Of a stretch of 64,000 nt of DNA, positions 51,090 through 60,589 are shown piece by piece. The notes beneath the pieces were generated by a model. It had not been told where the DNA came from, ran no database searches, and saw only the letters and a list, made by a program, of their open reading frames with translations. Numbering within the stretch: position 1 is the stretch's first letter; the number at the start of each line of letters is the position of its first letter. A program made the position numbers and the translations under genes. Origin of the DNA: Hydrogenophaga taeniospiralis (GTDB lineage: Bacteria; Pseudomonadota; Gammaproteobacteria; Burkholderiales; Burkholderiaceae_C); assembly GCF_020510445.1 (NCBI RefSeq), contig NZ_JAHBAG010000001.1:782501-846500 (forward strand), given 5' to 3'.

Positions 51090-51656
51090 ATGGGCAATCG
51101 CCTGACACAGATCGCCACCCGCACCGGGGACGCCGGCACCACCGGCCTGGGCGACAACACCCGGGTGTCCAAACACAGCCTGCGCGTGCACGCCATGGGC
51201 GATGTGGACGAGCTCAACTCGCACATCGGCGTGCTGCTGTGCGAAGCCATGGCCGACGACGTGCGCGCGCTGCTGGTGGAGATCCAGCACCAGCTGTTCA
51301 ACCTCGGTGGTGAGCTCTCCATCCCGGGCTATGAGCTGCTCAAGCCCGACGCGGTGCTCGCGCTGGACGAAGCGCTGGCCACCTACAACGAACAGCTGCC
51401 GCGCCTGCAGGAGTTCATCCTGCCCGCGGGCAACCGCGCCGCGGCCCAGGCCCATGTGTGCCGCACCGTGGCGCGCCGCGCCGAGCGCGCGGTGGTGGCG
51501 CTGGGCGATGAAGAGGCGATCAAGGAAGCCCCGCGCCAGTACCTCAACCGGCTCTCGGACCTGATGTTCGTGCTCGCGCGCGTGCTCAACCGCATGAACG
51601 GCGGCGACGACGTGTACTGGAAAAGCGAGCGCCTGGCGCGCGGGGCCGCCGAGTGA
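51090..51656 (+). CDS. PduO-type cob(I)alamin adenosyltransferase
   Basis: The 188-residue cytosolic enzyme begins with RLTQIATRTGDAGTTGLGDN, the ATP-binding N-terminus of the PduO family, then VSKHSLRVHAMGDVDELNSH. RTVARRAERAVVALG and LNRLSDLMFVLARVLNR complete the family pattern. It transfers adenosyl from ATP to cob(I)alamin, making coenzyme B12 for mutases. AAGGAGA precedes the ATG. It overlaps the next gene by four bases. No riboswitch was recognised upstream. Confidence 0.95.
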   Translation: MGNRLTQIATRTGDAGTTGLGDNTRVSKHSLRVHAMGDVDELNSHIGVLLCEAMADDVRALLVEIQHQLFNLGGELSIPGYELLKPDAVLALDEALATYNEQLPRLQEFILPAGNRAAAQAHVCRTVARRAERAVVALGDEEAIKEAPRQYLNRLSDLMFVLARVLNRMNGGDDVYWKSERLARGAAE

Positions 51657-52033
51657 ACGCGGTGCGCCGCCCGCCCATGGCCCCGGTGCTGTGGGCTGCG
51701 CTGGCGCTGGCCGGCGCCCAGGCGCCGGCCAGCGCCGCGGGCCCACTGGAACGCCCGGGGGCCGACGCGCAGCGCGTCGGCCTCGTGTGCGAGGCGGTCT
51801 ACCTGCCCGCGCGCGCGCCCTGGGTGCGCACCGTGGACATCGGCTACGACCAGCGGCGCGTGCGCAGCGTGCACATCGACGGCATACCGGTCTACACGTT
51901 CACGGTCCAGGGCACGCTGATCCTCACGGCGCTGGACAACGAGCGCATCCAGATCGACACCGCCACTCAGACCTGGACCAGCGATTTCCGGGGCCTGGCG
52001 ACGGCGCAAGGGCGCTGCGAACGGGCCCGCTGA
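51653..52033 (+). CDS. Small secreted protein of unknown function
   Basis: The 126-residue product starts at a GTG that overlaps the stop of the adenosyltransferase gene (GTGA), indicating translational coupling. A signal peptide covers about residues 1-29 (APVLWAALALAGAQAPASAA). The mature part has two cysteines (LVCEAVYLP and QGRCERAR) and is rich in beta-strand-like segments (VYTFTVQGTLILTALD). I do not recognise the family. Coupling to a cobalamin enzyme may be incidental. Confidence 0.75.
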   Translation: MNAVRRPPMAPVLWAALALAGAQAPASAAGPLERPGADAQRVGLVCEAVYLPARAPWVRTVDIGYDQRRVRSVHIDGIPVYTFTVQGTLILTALDNERIQIDTATQTWTSDFRGLATAQGRCERAR

Positions 52034-52204
52034 GGCCCCACCTTCACGACCGGTCGGCCGCTGGGGTGGGCGCCCGAGGCCCGACCTCCATTTCTGGGCT
52101 GTATTTGATCTGGCGCAAATCTGTGCCTGGCGATAAGCAGGATAGTACGCATCGCTTGTTTCAAAACAGGCATTAAAGTGCATCACATCCACCCAGGAGA
52201 CCCC

Positions 52205-53698
52205 ATGAGCTCAGAAGACACCTTGATCGAAGCCCCGGAATCGGTGAACAGCGACCGTTTCGTGGAAGTCAGCTACGACGACGCCATCCCCAACAACGTG
52301 GATCTGTCGTCCGACCGCACCCTGCTGCGTGCGCTGGAGAGCTGGCACCCCGGCTACCTGGACTGGTGGCAGGACATGGGCCCAGAGGGTTTCCAGGACG
52401 CCGACGTGTACCTGCGCACCGCCGTGGGCGTGGACCCGGCCGGCTGGGCCAAGTTCGGCTACGTGAAGATGCCCGAGTACCGCTGGGGCATCCTGCTGGC
52501 CCCCCAGGTGGAAGGCCGCACCATTCCCCATGGCAAGCACAAGGGCGAGCCCGTCTGGCAGGAGGTGCCCGGCGAGTACCGCGCGCTGCTCAAGCGGCTG
52601 ATCGTGGTGCAGGCCGACACCGAGCCGGCCTCGGTGGAGCAGCAGCGCTACCTGGGCAAGACCGCGCCCAGCCTGTACGACATGCGCAACCTGTTCCAGG
52701 TGAACGTGGAAGAAGGTCGCCACCTCTGGGCCATGGTCTACCTGCTGGTGAAGTACTTCGGCAAGGACGGCCGGGAGGAATCGCAGGCTCTGCTGGAGCG
52801 CCGCAGCGGGCAGCAGGACAACCCGCGCATCCTCGGCGCCTTCAACGAGCGCACGCCGGACTGGCTGAGCTTCTTCATGTTCACTTACTTCACCGACCGC
52901 GACGGCAAGATGCAACTCGCCGCCCTGGCCGAAAGCGGCTTTGACCCGCTGAGCCGCAGCTGCCGCTTCATGCTGACCGAAGAGGCGCACCACCTGTTCG
53001 TGGGCGAGACCGGCGTGGGCCGCACCATCGAGGCCACCTGCGCCGCCATGAACAAGGCCGGCATCACCGACCCCTTTGACACCGAGCGCATCCGCGCGCT
53101 CGGCGTGGTGGACCTGCCGTTGCTGCAGCGCAAGGCCAACTTCCACATGAGCGTGACGCGCGACCTGTTCGGCTCCGAAATCTCGTCCAACGCCGCCGAC
53201 GCCTTCAGCGCCGGCCTCAAGGGCCGCTTCAACGAAGCCAAGCTCACGGGCGACGACCACCAGTTGCAGGATGCCACCTACAAGGTGCAACGGGTGGTCG
53301 ATGGCGAGCTGGTGTGGGAAGACGTGCCCGCGCTGCGCGCCATCAACAGCCGCCTGCTCGACGACTACATCGCCGACTGCCAGGGCGGCATCGACCGCTG
53401 GAACAAGGCGATCGAGAAAGCGGGCATCCACTTCCGCTTCACCCAGCCGCACAAGGGTTTCAACCGCAAGATCGGCGAGTTCGCCGGCCACGCCATCAGC
53501 CCCGCTGGCGAGCTGCTGGGCGCCGAGAGCTGGGCCGCGCTGAAAGACGAGTGGTTGCCCAATGGCGACGACATGGCCTTCATCCACTCGCTCATGAAGC
53601 CCTGCCTCCGGGCCGGCGAATACGCCAGCTGGATCGCACCCCCGCGCATGGGCATCAACCAGCAGCCGGTGGACTACGAGTACGTGAAGATCGACTGA
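52205..53698 (+). CDS. boxB: Benzoyl-CoA 2,3-epoxidase oxygenase subunit BoxB
   Basis: The 497-residue protein matches BoxB throughout (HPGYLDWWQDMGPEGFQDAD, KMPEYRWGILLAPQVEGRTI). Likely di-iron ligands, recalled from the known enzyme by a 20-residue offset, are E140, E170 and H173 (VNVEEGRHLWAMVYLL), D231, E260 and H263 (LTEEAHHLFVGETG). BoxB epoxidises benzoyl-CoA, with electrons from BoxA; BoxC then opens the ring. Neither boxA nor boxC is in this window; the neighbours are a small secreted protein gene and pilU. The ATG follows CAGGAGA. It could be part of a scattered box pathway or a second copy. Confidence 0.92.
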   Translation: MSSEDTLIEAPESVNSDRFVEVSYDDAIPNNVDLSSDRTLLRALESWHPGYLDWWQDMGPEGFQDADVYLRTAVGVDPAGWAKFGYVKMPEYRWGILLAPQVEGRTIPHGKHKGEPVWQEVPGEYRALLKRLIVVQADTEPASVEQQRYLGKTAPSLYDMRNLFQVNVEEGRHLWAMVYLLVKYFGKDGREESQALLERRSGQQDNPRILGAFNERTPDWLSFFMFTYFTDRDGKMQLAALAESGFDPLSRSCRFMLTEEAHHLFVGETGVGRTIEATCAAMNKAGITDPFDTERIRALGVVDLPLLQRKANFHMSVTRDLFGSEISSNAADAFSAGLKGRFNEAKLTGDDHQLQDATYKVQRVVDGELVWEDVPALRAINSRLLDDYIADCQGGIDRWNKAIEKAGIHFRFTQPHKGFNRKIGEFAGHAISPAGELLGAESWAALKDEWLPNGDDMAFIHSLMKPCLRAGEYASWIAPPRMGINQQPVDYEYVKID

Positions 53699-53702
53699 GC
53701 GA

Positions 53703-54824
53703 TCAGTCGATGCGAAGGCCCTGCGTGTCCGGCCGCTTGCCCGCGTTCAGCCGGATGCGCAGCGACAGGTCGGTGCGCGAGTCGGCGTTGTCCACCGCCT
53801 GCTCGGCGGTGATCTCGCCCTGCTGGTACAGGTCGTAAAGCGACTGGTCGAAGGTGGCCATGCCCAGCTCGTTGCTCTTGGCCATCGCTTCCTTGATCTC
53901 GTCGGTTTGGCCCTTCTGGATCAGATCGGCGATGTAGGGCGAGAGCAGCATCACCTCCACCGCGGGCACCAGCTTGCCCACCGCGCCACGGATCAAGCGC
54001 TGGCCCACCACGCCCTTGAGGTTGAGCGACAGGTCCATCAGCACCTGGCGGTGGGCCGCTTCGGGGAAGAAGTTCAGCACGCGCTGCACCGCCTGGTTGG
54101 CGTTGTTCGCGTGCAGGGTGGACACGCACAGGTGCCCGGTTTCGGCGTAGGCCATGGCGTGCTGCATGGTCTCGCGGTCGCGGATCTCGCCGATCATGAT
54201 CACGTCGGGCGCCTCGCGCATGGCGTGGCGCAGGGCTTCGTCGAACGACTGGGTGTCCAGCCCGACCTCGCGCTGATCGACGATGGACTTGCCGTGGGCG
54301 TGTTCGAATTCCATCGGGTCTTCCACCGTCAGGATGTGGCCGCTGGTGGACTGGTTGCGGTGGTTGATCATCGCCGCCAGCGTGGTGGACTTGCCCGACC
54401 CCGCGGCCCCCACCACCAGCACCAGCCCGCGCTTGAGCATGGACAGCTTCTTGAGCACCGCCGGCAGCTTGAGTGCGTCCAGCGTTGGAATCTGCGCATT
54501 GATGTGCCGCACCACCACCGCCACGTCGCCGCGCTGGCGGTAGACGTTCACGCGGAAGCGGCCCAGGCCCTCGATGGCGATGGCCAGATCGCATTCAAGC
54601 GTGGACTCGAAGTCGCGGATCTGCGTCTCGCGCATGACCGAATAGGCCAGCCGCTGCACGCGGGAGGCGTCAAGCTCGGTTTCGGACAGGCGCTTGACCA
54701 CGCCCTGCACCTTGATCGAAGGCGCGGCGCCGCTGGAGAGGAACAGGTCGGACGCCCCCTGATCCACCATGATCGACAGGTAGTGGCCGAGGTCGTCGTT
54801 GTGGGAGGCTGGGGTGGGGTCCAT
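53703..54824 (-). CDS. pilU: Type IV pilus retraction ATPase PilU/PilT-like
   Basis: The 373-residue hexameric ATPase has Walker A in VVGAAGSGKSTTLAAMINHR, the Asp box TVEDPMEFEH, Walker B in APDVIMIGEIRDRETMQHAM and the His box VSTLHANNANQAVQRVLNFF. The N-terminal segment (YLSIMVDQGASDLFLSSGAA) and length fit PilU rather than PilT. It powers pilus retraction with PilT at the inner membrane. It is alone here, convergent with boxB (four-base gap), and no pilT is seen in the window. Confidence 0.9.
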   Translation of the reverse strand: MDPTPASHNDDLGHYLSIMVDQGASDLFLSSGAAPSIKVQGVVKRLSETELDASRVQRLAYSVMRETQIRDFESTLECDLAIAIEGLGRFRVNVYRQRGDVAVVVRHINAQIPTLDALKLPAVLKKLSMLKRGLVLVVGAAGSGKSTTLAAMINHRNQSTSGHILTVEDPMEFEHAHGKSIVDQREVGLDTQSFDEALRHAMREAPDVIMIGEIRDRETMQHAMAYAETGHLCVSTLHANNANQAVQRVLNFFPEAAHRQVLMDLSLNLKGVVGQRLIRGAVGKLVPAVEVMLLSPYIADLIQKGQTDEIKEAMAKSNELGMATFDQSLYDLYQQGEITAEQAVDNADSRTDLSLRIRLNAGKRPDTQGLRID

Positions 54825-54995
54825 GGCGGGAGCTGTGAGGTAAGCCGGACTGTACGCCCTGCATATCGGCACGAACCAGAAAAAATGTCAACCCTTGCAG
54901 CCCAGCGCGCCCGTGTCATCCGCTGGGCCGGGTCGTCGGTGCGGCCGCTGCGCACCGGCGGCCGCGTCATCGGGATGGCGTGGCGCTGGCGGGGT

Positions 54996-55883
54996 TCAGT
55001 GGAGCGGGTAGCTCGCGCTCGCCGCGCCGAGTTGCGCGGGGCTGAGCTGCACGGTCGCCTTCGCGCCGTCCACGTAGTTCACCGTGATCAGGAACTTCGC
55101 GGCGCTGGACTGCAGCACCGCGCCGACGGGAACCTCGTACGCGTTCTCGACGTTGGTGGTGTCGAAGGCGAAGCTGCCGTGCGCTGAACTGCCGGTGTCC
55201 TGGTAGTCGATCGAGGCCACCCCGGTGGCGGGGTTGTGCACGCGCACGCGCGACCACCAGGGGTTGCTGCCGTCCTTGACGTTCAGCGTGGGCGCGCCGT
55301 CGGACACGCCGGGGTGGCCGCCGCAGGCCACGAAGCGCCACTGGCCCGCGTAGCGCCCGAAGCCGTCGGCCATCACCGCGCTGGGGGCGGTGCCCCCCAG
55401 GTCGATGCCGCAGTTGCCGTCGGGGCATTTGTCCACGATGCGCACGGTGGTGGTCTTGAGGCCCTGCGAGGTGAGCACGGTGACTTCGGCGCACTGGCCA
55501 CAGACCTTGCCATGCTGCCACGGCCCCTGGCCATCGCCGGGCGCCACGTTGGCGTGGATGGCGGCGTAGGACTGGATGCTCGTTGAACCGTAGCCGCAGG
55601 CGCCGCCGTTGCTTGGGCCCGTGCTGTACAGGGTGACATTGCCCTCGCCCCCGGTGCTGGAGACGGTGGGCGGCACCGGCGTGGCCGCGTTGCACGAACC
55701 GGTGCACTGCGAGGGCAGGGCGCTGCTGGTGCCGGTGCCCGCGCCGCCCGTGCCGCTGTCGGTACTTGCGCTGCTGCCTCCGCCGCAGGCGGACAGCGCC
55801 AGCAACAGGGCGGCGCAGAGCGCGACAGCGCCGGTTTTCAGGCCCGAGACCCGTGTGGAAACGAAAGACCGATGCATGATCAT
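54996..55883 (-). CDS. Expansin-like lipoprotein
   Basis: The 295-residue product has a lipoprotein signal (lipobox LLALSAC, C33) and a Ser/Gly/Thr-rich linker (about 35-75). A double-psi beta-barrel domain D1 (about 82-190) shows GACGYGSTSIQSYAAIHANV, GKVCGQCAEVTVL, VRIVDKCPDGNCGIDLG and the expansin-type VMADGFGRYAGQWRFV; a D2-like cellulose-binding domain (about 195-290) includes GSNPWWSRVRVHNPATGVAS. Bacterial expansins loosen plant cell walls without hydrolysis. The lipid anchor is unusual for the family. The start overlaps the thioesterase stop (ATGA). Confidence 0.83.
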   Translation of the reverse strand: MIMHRSFVSTRVSGLKTGAVALCAALLLALSACGGGSSASTDSGTGGAGTGTSSALPSQCTGSCNAATPVPPTVSSTGGEGNVTLYSTGPSNGGACGYGSTSIQSYAAIHANVAPGDGQGPWQHGKVCGQCAEVTVLTSQGLKTTTVRIVDKCPDGNCGIDLGGTAPSAVMADGFGRYAGQWRFVACGGHPGVSDGAPTLNVKDGSNPWWSRVRVHNPATGVASIDYQDTGSSAHGSFAFDTTNVENAYEVPVGAVLQSSAAKFLITVNYVDGAKATVQLSPAQLGAASASYPLH

Positions 55884-56302
55884 CGCGGCGCCAGCACCGC
55901 CATGGTGATGCGCGAGACGCAGGTCAGCTCGCCCGCGTCGTTTGTCAGGTCGATCTGCCAGACCTGGGTGGTGCGGCCGATGTGCACCGGCCGCGTGACG
56001 CCGGTGACCCAGCCGCTGGTGGCGCCCTTGAGGTGGTTGGCGTTGATGTCCAGGCCCACGGCGCGGTGGCCTTCGGGGCAGCTGTAGGCGGCGCCGCAGC
56101 TGCCCAGCGTCTCGGCCAGCACCACGCTCACGCCGCCGTGCAGCAGGCCGTAGGGCTGCTTGGTGCGGGTGTCCACCGGCACCCGTGCGCGGATGAAGTC
56201 GTCGCCGACCTCCAGGAATTCGATGCCCAGGTGTTGCACGGCGGTGCCCACGTGGATGGCGGTGAGTTCTTCGACGGAGAGGGGTTTTTTCCAGAGGGTC
56301 AT
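55880..56302 (-). CDS. Hotdog-fold acyl-CoA thioesterase (EntH/MenI/YdiI-like)
   Basis: The 140-residue protein is a hotdog thioesterase: LGIEFLEVGDDFIRARVPVD, TKQPYGLLHGGVSVVLAETL with the catalytic glutamate, and GLDINANHLKGATSGWVTGV. This matches EntH/YdiI aromatic acyl-CoA or DHNA-CoA hydrolases. It starts at ATG 56302 and overlaps the expansin-like gene by four bases, so the two are co-translated, although their functions look unrelated. The substrate is unknown. Confidence 0.9.
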   Translation of the reverse strand: MTLWKKPLSVEELTAIHVGTAVQHLGIEFLEVGDDFIRARVPVDTRTKQPYGLLHGGVSVVLAETLGSCGAAYSCPEGHRAVGLDINANHLKGATSGWVTGVTRPVHIGRTTQVWQIDLTNDAGELTCVSRITMAVLAPR

Positions 56303-56408
56303 GGGGGGCTGAACGGGCGGTGGGTTGGGAGACGAATCGCCACACTGTAGCGGCCTCCCGCCGGCTCGCACAGCGCCGGGTGTCGCCTGCGCCCGCGCCG
56401 TGGCAGTG

Positions 56409-56810
56409 TCAGCCCTTGCGGCGCAGCGCCACCACCTTGCCCGACGCCGCCGCGGGCGGCAGCGCCCAGTGCGCCGGCAGCGCGTGCAGCACGGCGCGCG
56501 CGTCCAGCGAGCGGATCGGTACCGCGTTGTCCATGGGGATGCGGTCGTGCGCCTGCAGCGCCATGTAGCGCAGCGCGCTCACGCGCAGGAAGGACGCGAA
56601 ATTGCCCACCCCGCCACGCGCGGCCACCAGCTCGTCGTACAACTTCTCGATCAGCTGCACCACCGCCATGCCGTCGCGCTCGCCGATCTCGCTGAGCACG
56701 TCCCAGTACAGGTTCTCCAGCCGGATGCTGGTGACCACGCCGTGCAGCCGCACCGAGCGGGTGCGGCTGGCGTAGCTCTCGGGGTCGGCGCTGATGAAGA
56801 CTTCACACAT
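56409..56810 (-). CDS. Ribbon-helix-helix domain protein
   Basis: The 133-residue protein has a ribbon-helix-helix-like segment (RSVRLHGVVTSIRLENLYWD VL region, about 18-38) and a helix-rich middle (IGERDGMAVVQLIEKLYDEL). It matches the COG4321-type small proteins of proteobacteria, some misnamed as arylsulfate sulfotransferase-like. DNA binding is plausible, but the target is unknown. The ATG at 56810 gives the usual MCEVFISADPESYASRTRSV start. Confidence 0.8.
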   Translation of the reverse strand: MCEVFISADPESYASRTRSVRLHGVVTSIRLENLYWDVLSEIGERDGMAVVQLIEKLYDELVAARGGVGNFASFLRVSALRYMALQAHDRIPMDNAVPIRSLDARAVLHALPAHWALPPAAASGKVVALRRKG

Positions 56811-56873
56811 GGCAGCACTCCTGCGTTGGCGGACGAAGCCGCATTGTCGGCGGCTTCGCACGGGGGATGCGCA

Positions 56874-57452
56874 TCAATGCGTGATGCGGGTGCCCAGCAC
56901 CGCCAGGAACTGCGCGATCCAGGCCGGGTGGGCCGGCCAGGCGGGTGCGGTGACGAAGGGGCCGTCGGTCACGGCTTGGTCCACCGCGATGGGGGCGTAG
57001 ATGGCGCCCGCGAGCTCCACCTCCACTTGGCAGGCGGGGTAGGCCGAGATGGTGCGGCCCTTGATGTCGCCCGTGGCCGCCAGCAGTTGCGCGCCGTGGC
57101 AGATGGCGGCCACCGGTTTGCCGCTGGTGGTGAAGTGTTTCACCAGCGCCACCACGCTGGCGTGCATGCGCAGGTACTCGGGGCCGCGCCCGCCGGGAAT
57201 CACCAGACCGTCGTAGGCCTCGGGCTTCACGTCGGCGAAGCTGGCGTTGAGCGTGAAGCGGTGGCCGGGTTTTTCGCTGTAGGTCTGCGCGCCTTCGAAA
57301 TCGTGGATGGCGGTGTGGATCCAGTCGCCGGCCTTCTTGTCGGGTGCGACCGCGTGCACCGTGTGGCCCACCGCCTGCAGCGCCTGAAACGGCACCATGG
57401 TTTCGTAGTCTTCGCAGTAATCACCGCAGATCATCAACAGTTTCTTGCCCAT
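56874..57452 (-). CDS. DJ-1/PfpI family protein
   Basis: The 192-residue protein has the class I glutamine-amidotransferase-like fold with the nucleophile C118 in [17 protein letters not shown], a conserved acidic residue in [20 protein letters not shown] and the [16 protein letters not shown] strand-turn. DJ-1/PfpI members act as proteases, chaperones, glyoxalases or hydratases; the activity here is unknown. It is cytosolic. GGAGAC precedes the ATG. A strong uraA terminator lies in the gap upstream. Confidence 0.92.
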   Translation of the reverse strand: MGKKLLMICGDYCEDYETMVPFQALQAVGHTVHAVAPDKKAGDWIHTAIHDFEGAQTYSEKPGHRFTLNASFADVKPEAYDGLVIPGGRGPEYLRMHASVVALVKHFTTSGKPVAAICHGAQLLAATGDIKGRTISAYPACQVEVELAGAIYAPIAVDQAVTDGPFVTAPAWPAHPAWIAQFLAVLGTRITH

Positions 57453-57571
57453 GGGAGTCTCCTTGGAAAACGGGTTCGGGCTTCGATTGTTGGGCGGTGG
57501 GTGGCGGCTGGGGTAACAGCCCGTTGCTGCAGGGCTGAGGGTTTGCCCGCATCGGGGCCGGCGAGCCGGCG

Positions 57572-57607
57572 AAAAAAAGGCCTGCCGCCCCGGCGGGCGG
57601 ACAGGCC
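57572..57607 (-). terminator. Rho-independent terminator of the uracil permease gene
   Basis: On the minus strand GGCCTG, a bulged T, CCGCCC, a four-base loop, GGGCGG and CAGGCC form a 12-bp stem followed by seven T residues (A-run at 57572-57578 on the plus strand). It starts about 20 bp after the stop of the permease gene. Confidence 0.9.
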
Positions 57608-57626
57608 GTGAGGTGCCGTGCGGCGC

Positions 57627-58913
57627 TCAGCCCTTGCGGTTGAGCAGGGCGTAGAGCCCGATGGCGCCGAAGGTGGCGGTACCGATGCCGCCGAGGGCGA
57701 ATTCGCCGAAGCGCAGCGTGTAGTCGCCGGTGCCCAGCACCAGGGTGATGGCGGCCACGAGCAGGTTTTTGTTGTTCGAGAAATCAACCTTGTTGTCGAC
57801 CCAGATCTTGGCGCCGGCCACCGCGATCAGGCCGAACACCACGATGGACACGCCGCCCATCACGGCCAGCGGAATCGCCTGGATCAGCGCGCCGAACTTG
57901 GGGCTGAAGCCGAGCAGGATGGCCATGATGCCGGCCACGAAGAAGATGGCGGTGGAGTAGATCTTGGTGGCGGCCATGACGCCGATGTTTTCGGCGTAGG
58001 TGGTCACGCCGGTGCCGCCCGCGCTGCCGGCCACGATGGTGGCCACGCCGTCGCCCATGAAGGCGCGGCCCATGTAGCGGTCCAGGTTCTTGCCGGTCAT
58101 GGCGGTCACGGCCTTGATGTGGCCCAGGTTTTCCGCCACCAGGATGATGGCCACCGGCGCGATCAGCAGCATGGCGTTGCCGCTGAAGACCGGCGCGCTG
58201 AAGTTGGGCAGGCCGAACCAGGCGGCGCTGGCGATGCCGCTCAGGTCCAGCGGTTTGCCCAGCCCCAGGCCGTTGGTGAGCACGGCGTAGATGACGCTGG
58301 CGATGATCAGGCCCATGAGGATCAGCAGGCGCTGCAGCATGCCGCTGCTGAACACCGCCACCAGCGCCACGCAGACGAAGGTCACGCCCTGCATCCAGGC
58401 GTCGAAGCCGGTGGGCGCCATGTTCTTGATCGGGATGCCGGCCAGGTTCAGGCCGATCACGGCCACTACCGAACCGGTCACCACCGGGGGCATCAGGCGT
58501 TCGATCCAGCCCGTGCCGATGGCCTGCACCAGCGCACCGATGAGCGTGTAGACGACGCCGCAGGCGACGATGCCGCCCAGCGCCACGCCGATGTTGGCGT
58601 TCGGGCCCGGGCCGGCGTAGCCGCTGGCCGCGATCACCACGCCGATGAAGGCAAAGCTCGACCCCAGGTAGCTCGGCACCTTGCCGCCGGTCATGACGAA
58701 GAAGATCAGGGTGCCGATGCCGCTCATGAGGATGGCGACGTTGGGGTCGAAGCCCATCAGGATGGGGGCGAGCACGGTGGCGCCGAACATGGCGATCAAA
58801 TGCTGCACGCCCATCACGGCGGTCTGTGGCCAGGGCAGGCGTTCGTCGGGGCCGATGACGCCGCCGCCCGTGAGCGTGGCCGATGATTTTTCCGTCCAGT
58901 GGAACAGACCCAT
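57627..58913 (-). CDS. uraA: Uracil:proton symporter, NCS2 family (UraA-like)
   Basis: The 428-residue inner-membrane protein has about 14 helices. It has the NCS2 features [20 protein letters not shown] (29-48), the [16 protein letters not shown] glutamate segment and [20 protein letters not shown], all typical of uracil permeases. It imports uracil with protons for salvage. The ATG at 58913 follows AAGGAG. A strong terminator follows the gene. Confidence 0.94.
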   Translation of the reverse strand: MGLFHWTEKSSATLTGGGVIGPDERLPWPQTAVMGVQHLIAMFGATVLAPILMGFDPNVAILMSGIGTLIFFVMTGGKVPSYLGSSFAFIGVVIAASGYAGPGPNANIGVALGGIVACGVVYTLIGALVQAIGTGWIERLMPPVVTGSVVAVIGLNLAGIPIKNMAPTGFDAWMQGVTFVCVALVAVFSSGMLQRLLILMGLIIASVIYAVLTNGLGLGKPLDLSGIASAAWFGLPNFSAPVFSGNAMLLIAPVAIILVAENLGHIKAVTAMTGKNLDRYMGRAFMGDGVATIVAGSAGGTGVTTYAENIGVMAATKIYSTAIFFVAGIMAILLGFSPKFGALIQAIPLAVMGGVSIVVFGLIAVAGAKIWVDNKVDFSNNKNLLVAAITLVLGTGDYTLRFGEFALGGIGTATFGAIGLYALLNRKG

Positions 58914-59122
58914 GAAAACTCCTTGTTGTGGTGGTGAAACCGGGTGTCGGGTGGCCGCGATTCTGCCGGGTGGCCCGCAGGCCCGCACGCTGCGTTGCAG
59001 CAGGCGCGGGGCGGGGCGGGTGTGACGCAGGCGGGACAGGGCTGCGGCGATCATGGCGCCGCGGCCGGTGCGCGGGCCTTGATCCGCGTCAGGCCACGCG
59101 GAAGAAACGCAACTCCACGCGA

Positions 59123-60445
59123 TCAGGCGAGCGCCGGCAGCACCTCACCCCGGCAGTCGCCAAAGCCGATGCGCGCCGCACCCGGCTTCTCGCACCAACC
59201 GCGCAGGATCACGTTGTCGCCGTCTTCCAGGAAACGGCGCTGTTCGCCGGTGCCGGGCAGATCAATGGCCACCGTGCCGCCACGGCTGAGCTCGACGATG
59301 GCGCCGGCCTCGGGCGGTGTCGGGCCGGAGATGGTGCCCGTGCCCAGCAGGTCGCCGGTCATCAGGTTGCAGCCGCCCACGGTGTGCTGCGTCACCATCT
59401 GGCCCAGGGTCCAGTACTGGTGGCGGAAGCTGGTGGCCGAGAGGCGGTCGGGGGCCACGCCTTTTGCGCGGTGCAACGCGGTTTCCAGCTGCACTTCGAG
59501 CTGCACGTCCAGGCCGCCGTGGTCGCGGTTGGCCGCGCCGTCCAGGTAGGGCAGGGGCTGGGGCTCGTCGGCCGGGTGGGCGAAGGGCACGCGGTAGGGC
59601 GCGAGCGCCTCCAGGGTGACGACCCAGGGCGAGACGCTGGTGCAGAAGTTCTTGCCCAGGAAGGGGCCCAGCGGCGCCATTTCCCAGAACTGGTGGTCGC
59701 GCGCCGACCAGTCGTTGAGCAGGCTCACGCCGAAGATGTGGTCTTCCGCCTTCTCCAGCGGGATCGGCTCGCCCAGGGCGTTGCCCGGGCCGATGTAGAA
59801 GCCCAGTTCCAGCTCGAAGTCCAGCCGCGCGCAGGGCCCATAGACGGGCGCCTTGGCGCCCGGGGGCAGGGCCTGGCCCATGGGGCGGTGGAACGGTGTG
59901 CCGCTGACCACCACGCTCGACGCGCGGCCGTGGTACGCGATGGGCAGCCACTGGAAGTTGGGGGTGAGCGGGTCGTCGGGCCGGATCACGCGGCCCACGT
60001 TGCGGGCGTGGTGGATCGAGGTGTAGAAGTCGGTGTAGTTGGCGATGTGCGTGGGCACGCCGTGTTCCGCTTCGGCCTGCGGCAACAGGCAGCCGTGCAG
60101 CAGGCCCACCACATGGGCGTCGGCGTCGTGGCGCAGCGCGGCGAACAGCGCGTGGCGCAGCGCGCGCCAGGCCACCGGGCCCATGGCCAGGAAGGGATTG
60201 AGCGCCGTGCCCGAGCAGGCCTGCGCGGCGAGTTGCGGCAGGCCTTCGAACACCCCGGCCCGGGCCGCGGCGGCCAGGTCGACGATCTGGTCGCCGATGG
60301 CCACGCCACCGCGAAAGGCCTCGTCCGAGCCCGCGCGGCGGAACACGCCGAAGGGCAGGTTCTGGATGGGAAAGTCGGTGCCGGCTTCGTTGGCCGAGGC
60401 CAACCAGCTGCGGGCTTGGGCGTCGTGGGTGTGGTTGAGTTCCAT
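59123..60445 (-). CDS. fahA: Fumarylacetoacetase
   Basis: The 440-residue enzyme shows the N-terminal FPIQNLPFGVFRRAG domain, NYTDFYTSIHHARNVGRVIR, YHGRASSVVVSGTPFHRPMG, the metal-binding LDFELELGFYIGPGNALGEP and LLNDWSARDHQFWEMAPLGP, as in fumarylacetoacetate hydrolase. It splits fumarylacetoacetate to fumarate and acetoacetate in tyrosine/homogentisate breakdown. No homogentisate dioxygenase is visible in the window. It lies downstream of a cyclase-family gene and an ABC transporter on the same strand, with a 3'-end repeat between. Confidence 0.94.
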   Translation of the reverse strand: MELNHTHDAQARSWLASANEAGTDFPIQNLPFGVFRRAGSDEAFRGGVAIGDQIVDLAAAARAGVFEGLPQLAAQACSGTALNPFLAMGPVAWRALRHALFAALRHDADAHVVGLLHGCLLPQAEAEHGVPTHIANYTDFYTSIHHARNVGRVIRPDDPLTPNFQWLPIAYHGRASSVVVSGTPFHRPMGQALPPGAKAPVYGPCARLDFELELGFYIGPGNALGEPIPLEKAEDHIFGVSLLNDWSARDHQFWEMAPLGPFLGKNFCTSVSPWVVTLEALAPYRVPFAHPADEPQPLPYLDGAANRDHGGLDVQLEVQLETALHRAKGVAPDRLSATSFRHQYWTLGQMVTQHTVGGCNLMTGDLLGTGTISGPTPPEAGAIVELSRGGTVAIDLPGTGEQRRFLEDGDNVILRGWCEKPGAARIGFGDCRGEVLPALA

Positions 60446-60517
60446 GGGGTGATTCCTGTCAGTTGTTCACGCTGCCGCAGCACCACTCACCTCGCATGGA
60501 GAGGCCCAACCGGGGAT

Positions 60518-60589
60518 GCCGCCGAGCCGGCTTTGCCGGTCGGCTGGCATCGCCCCCTGGGGGGTGACGCCGAAGGCGGCGCAGGGGGG
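60518..60589 (-). repeat. Stop-adjacent GC-rich palindromic repeat, copy 19
   Basis: Abuts the stop of the cyclase-family gene: GAGCCGGCTTTGCCGGTCGG, CCCCCTGGGGGG, ACGCCGAAGGCGGCGCAGGG. It lies between that gene and fahA. Confidence 0.8.
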
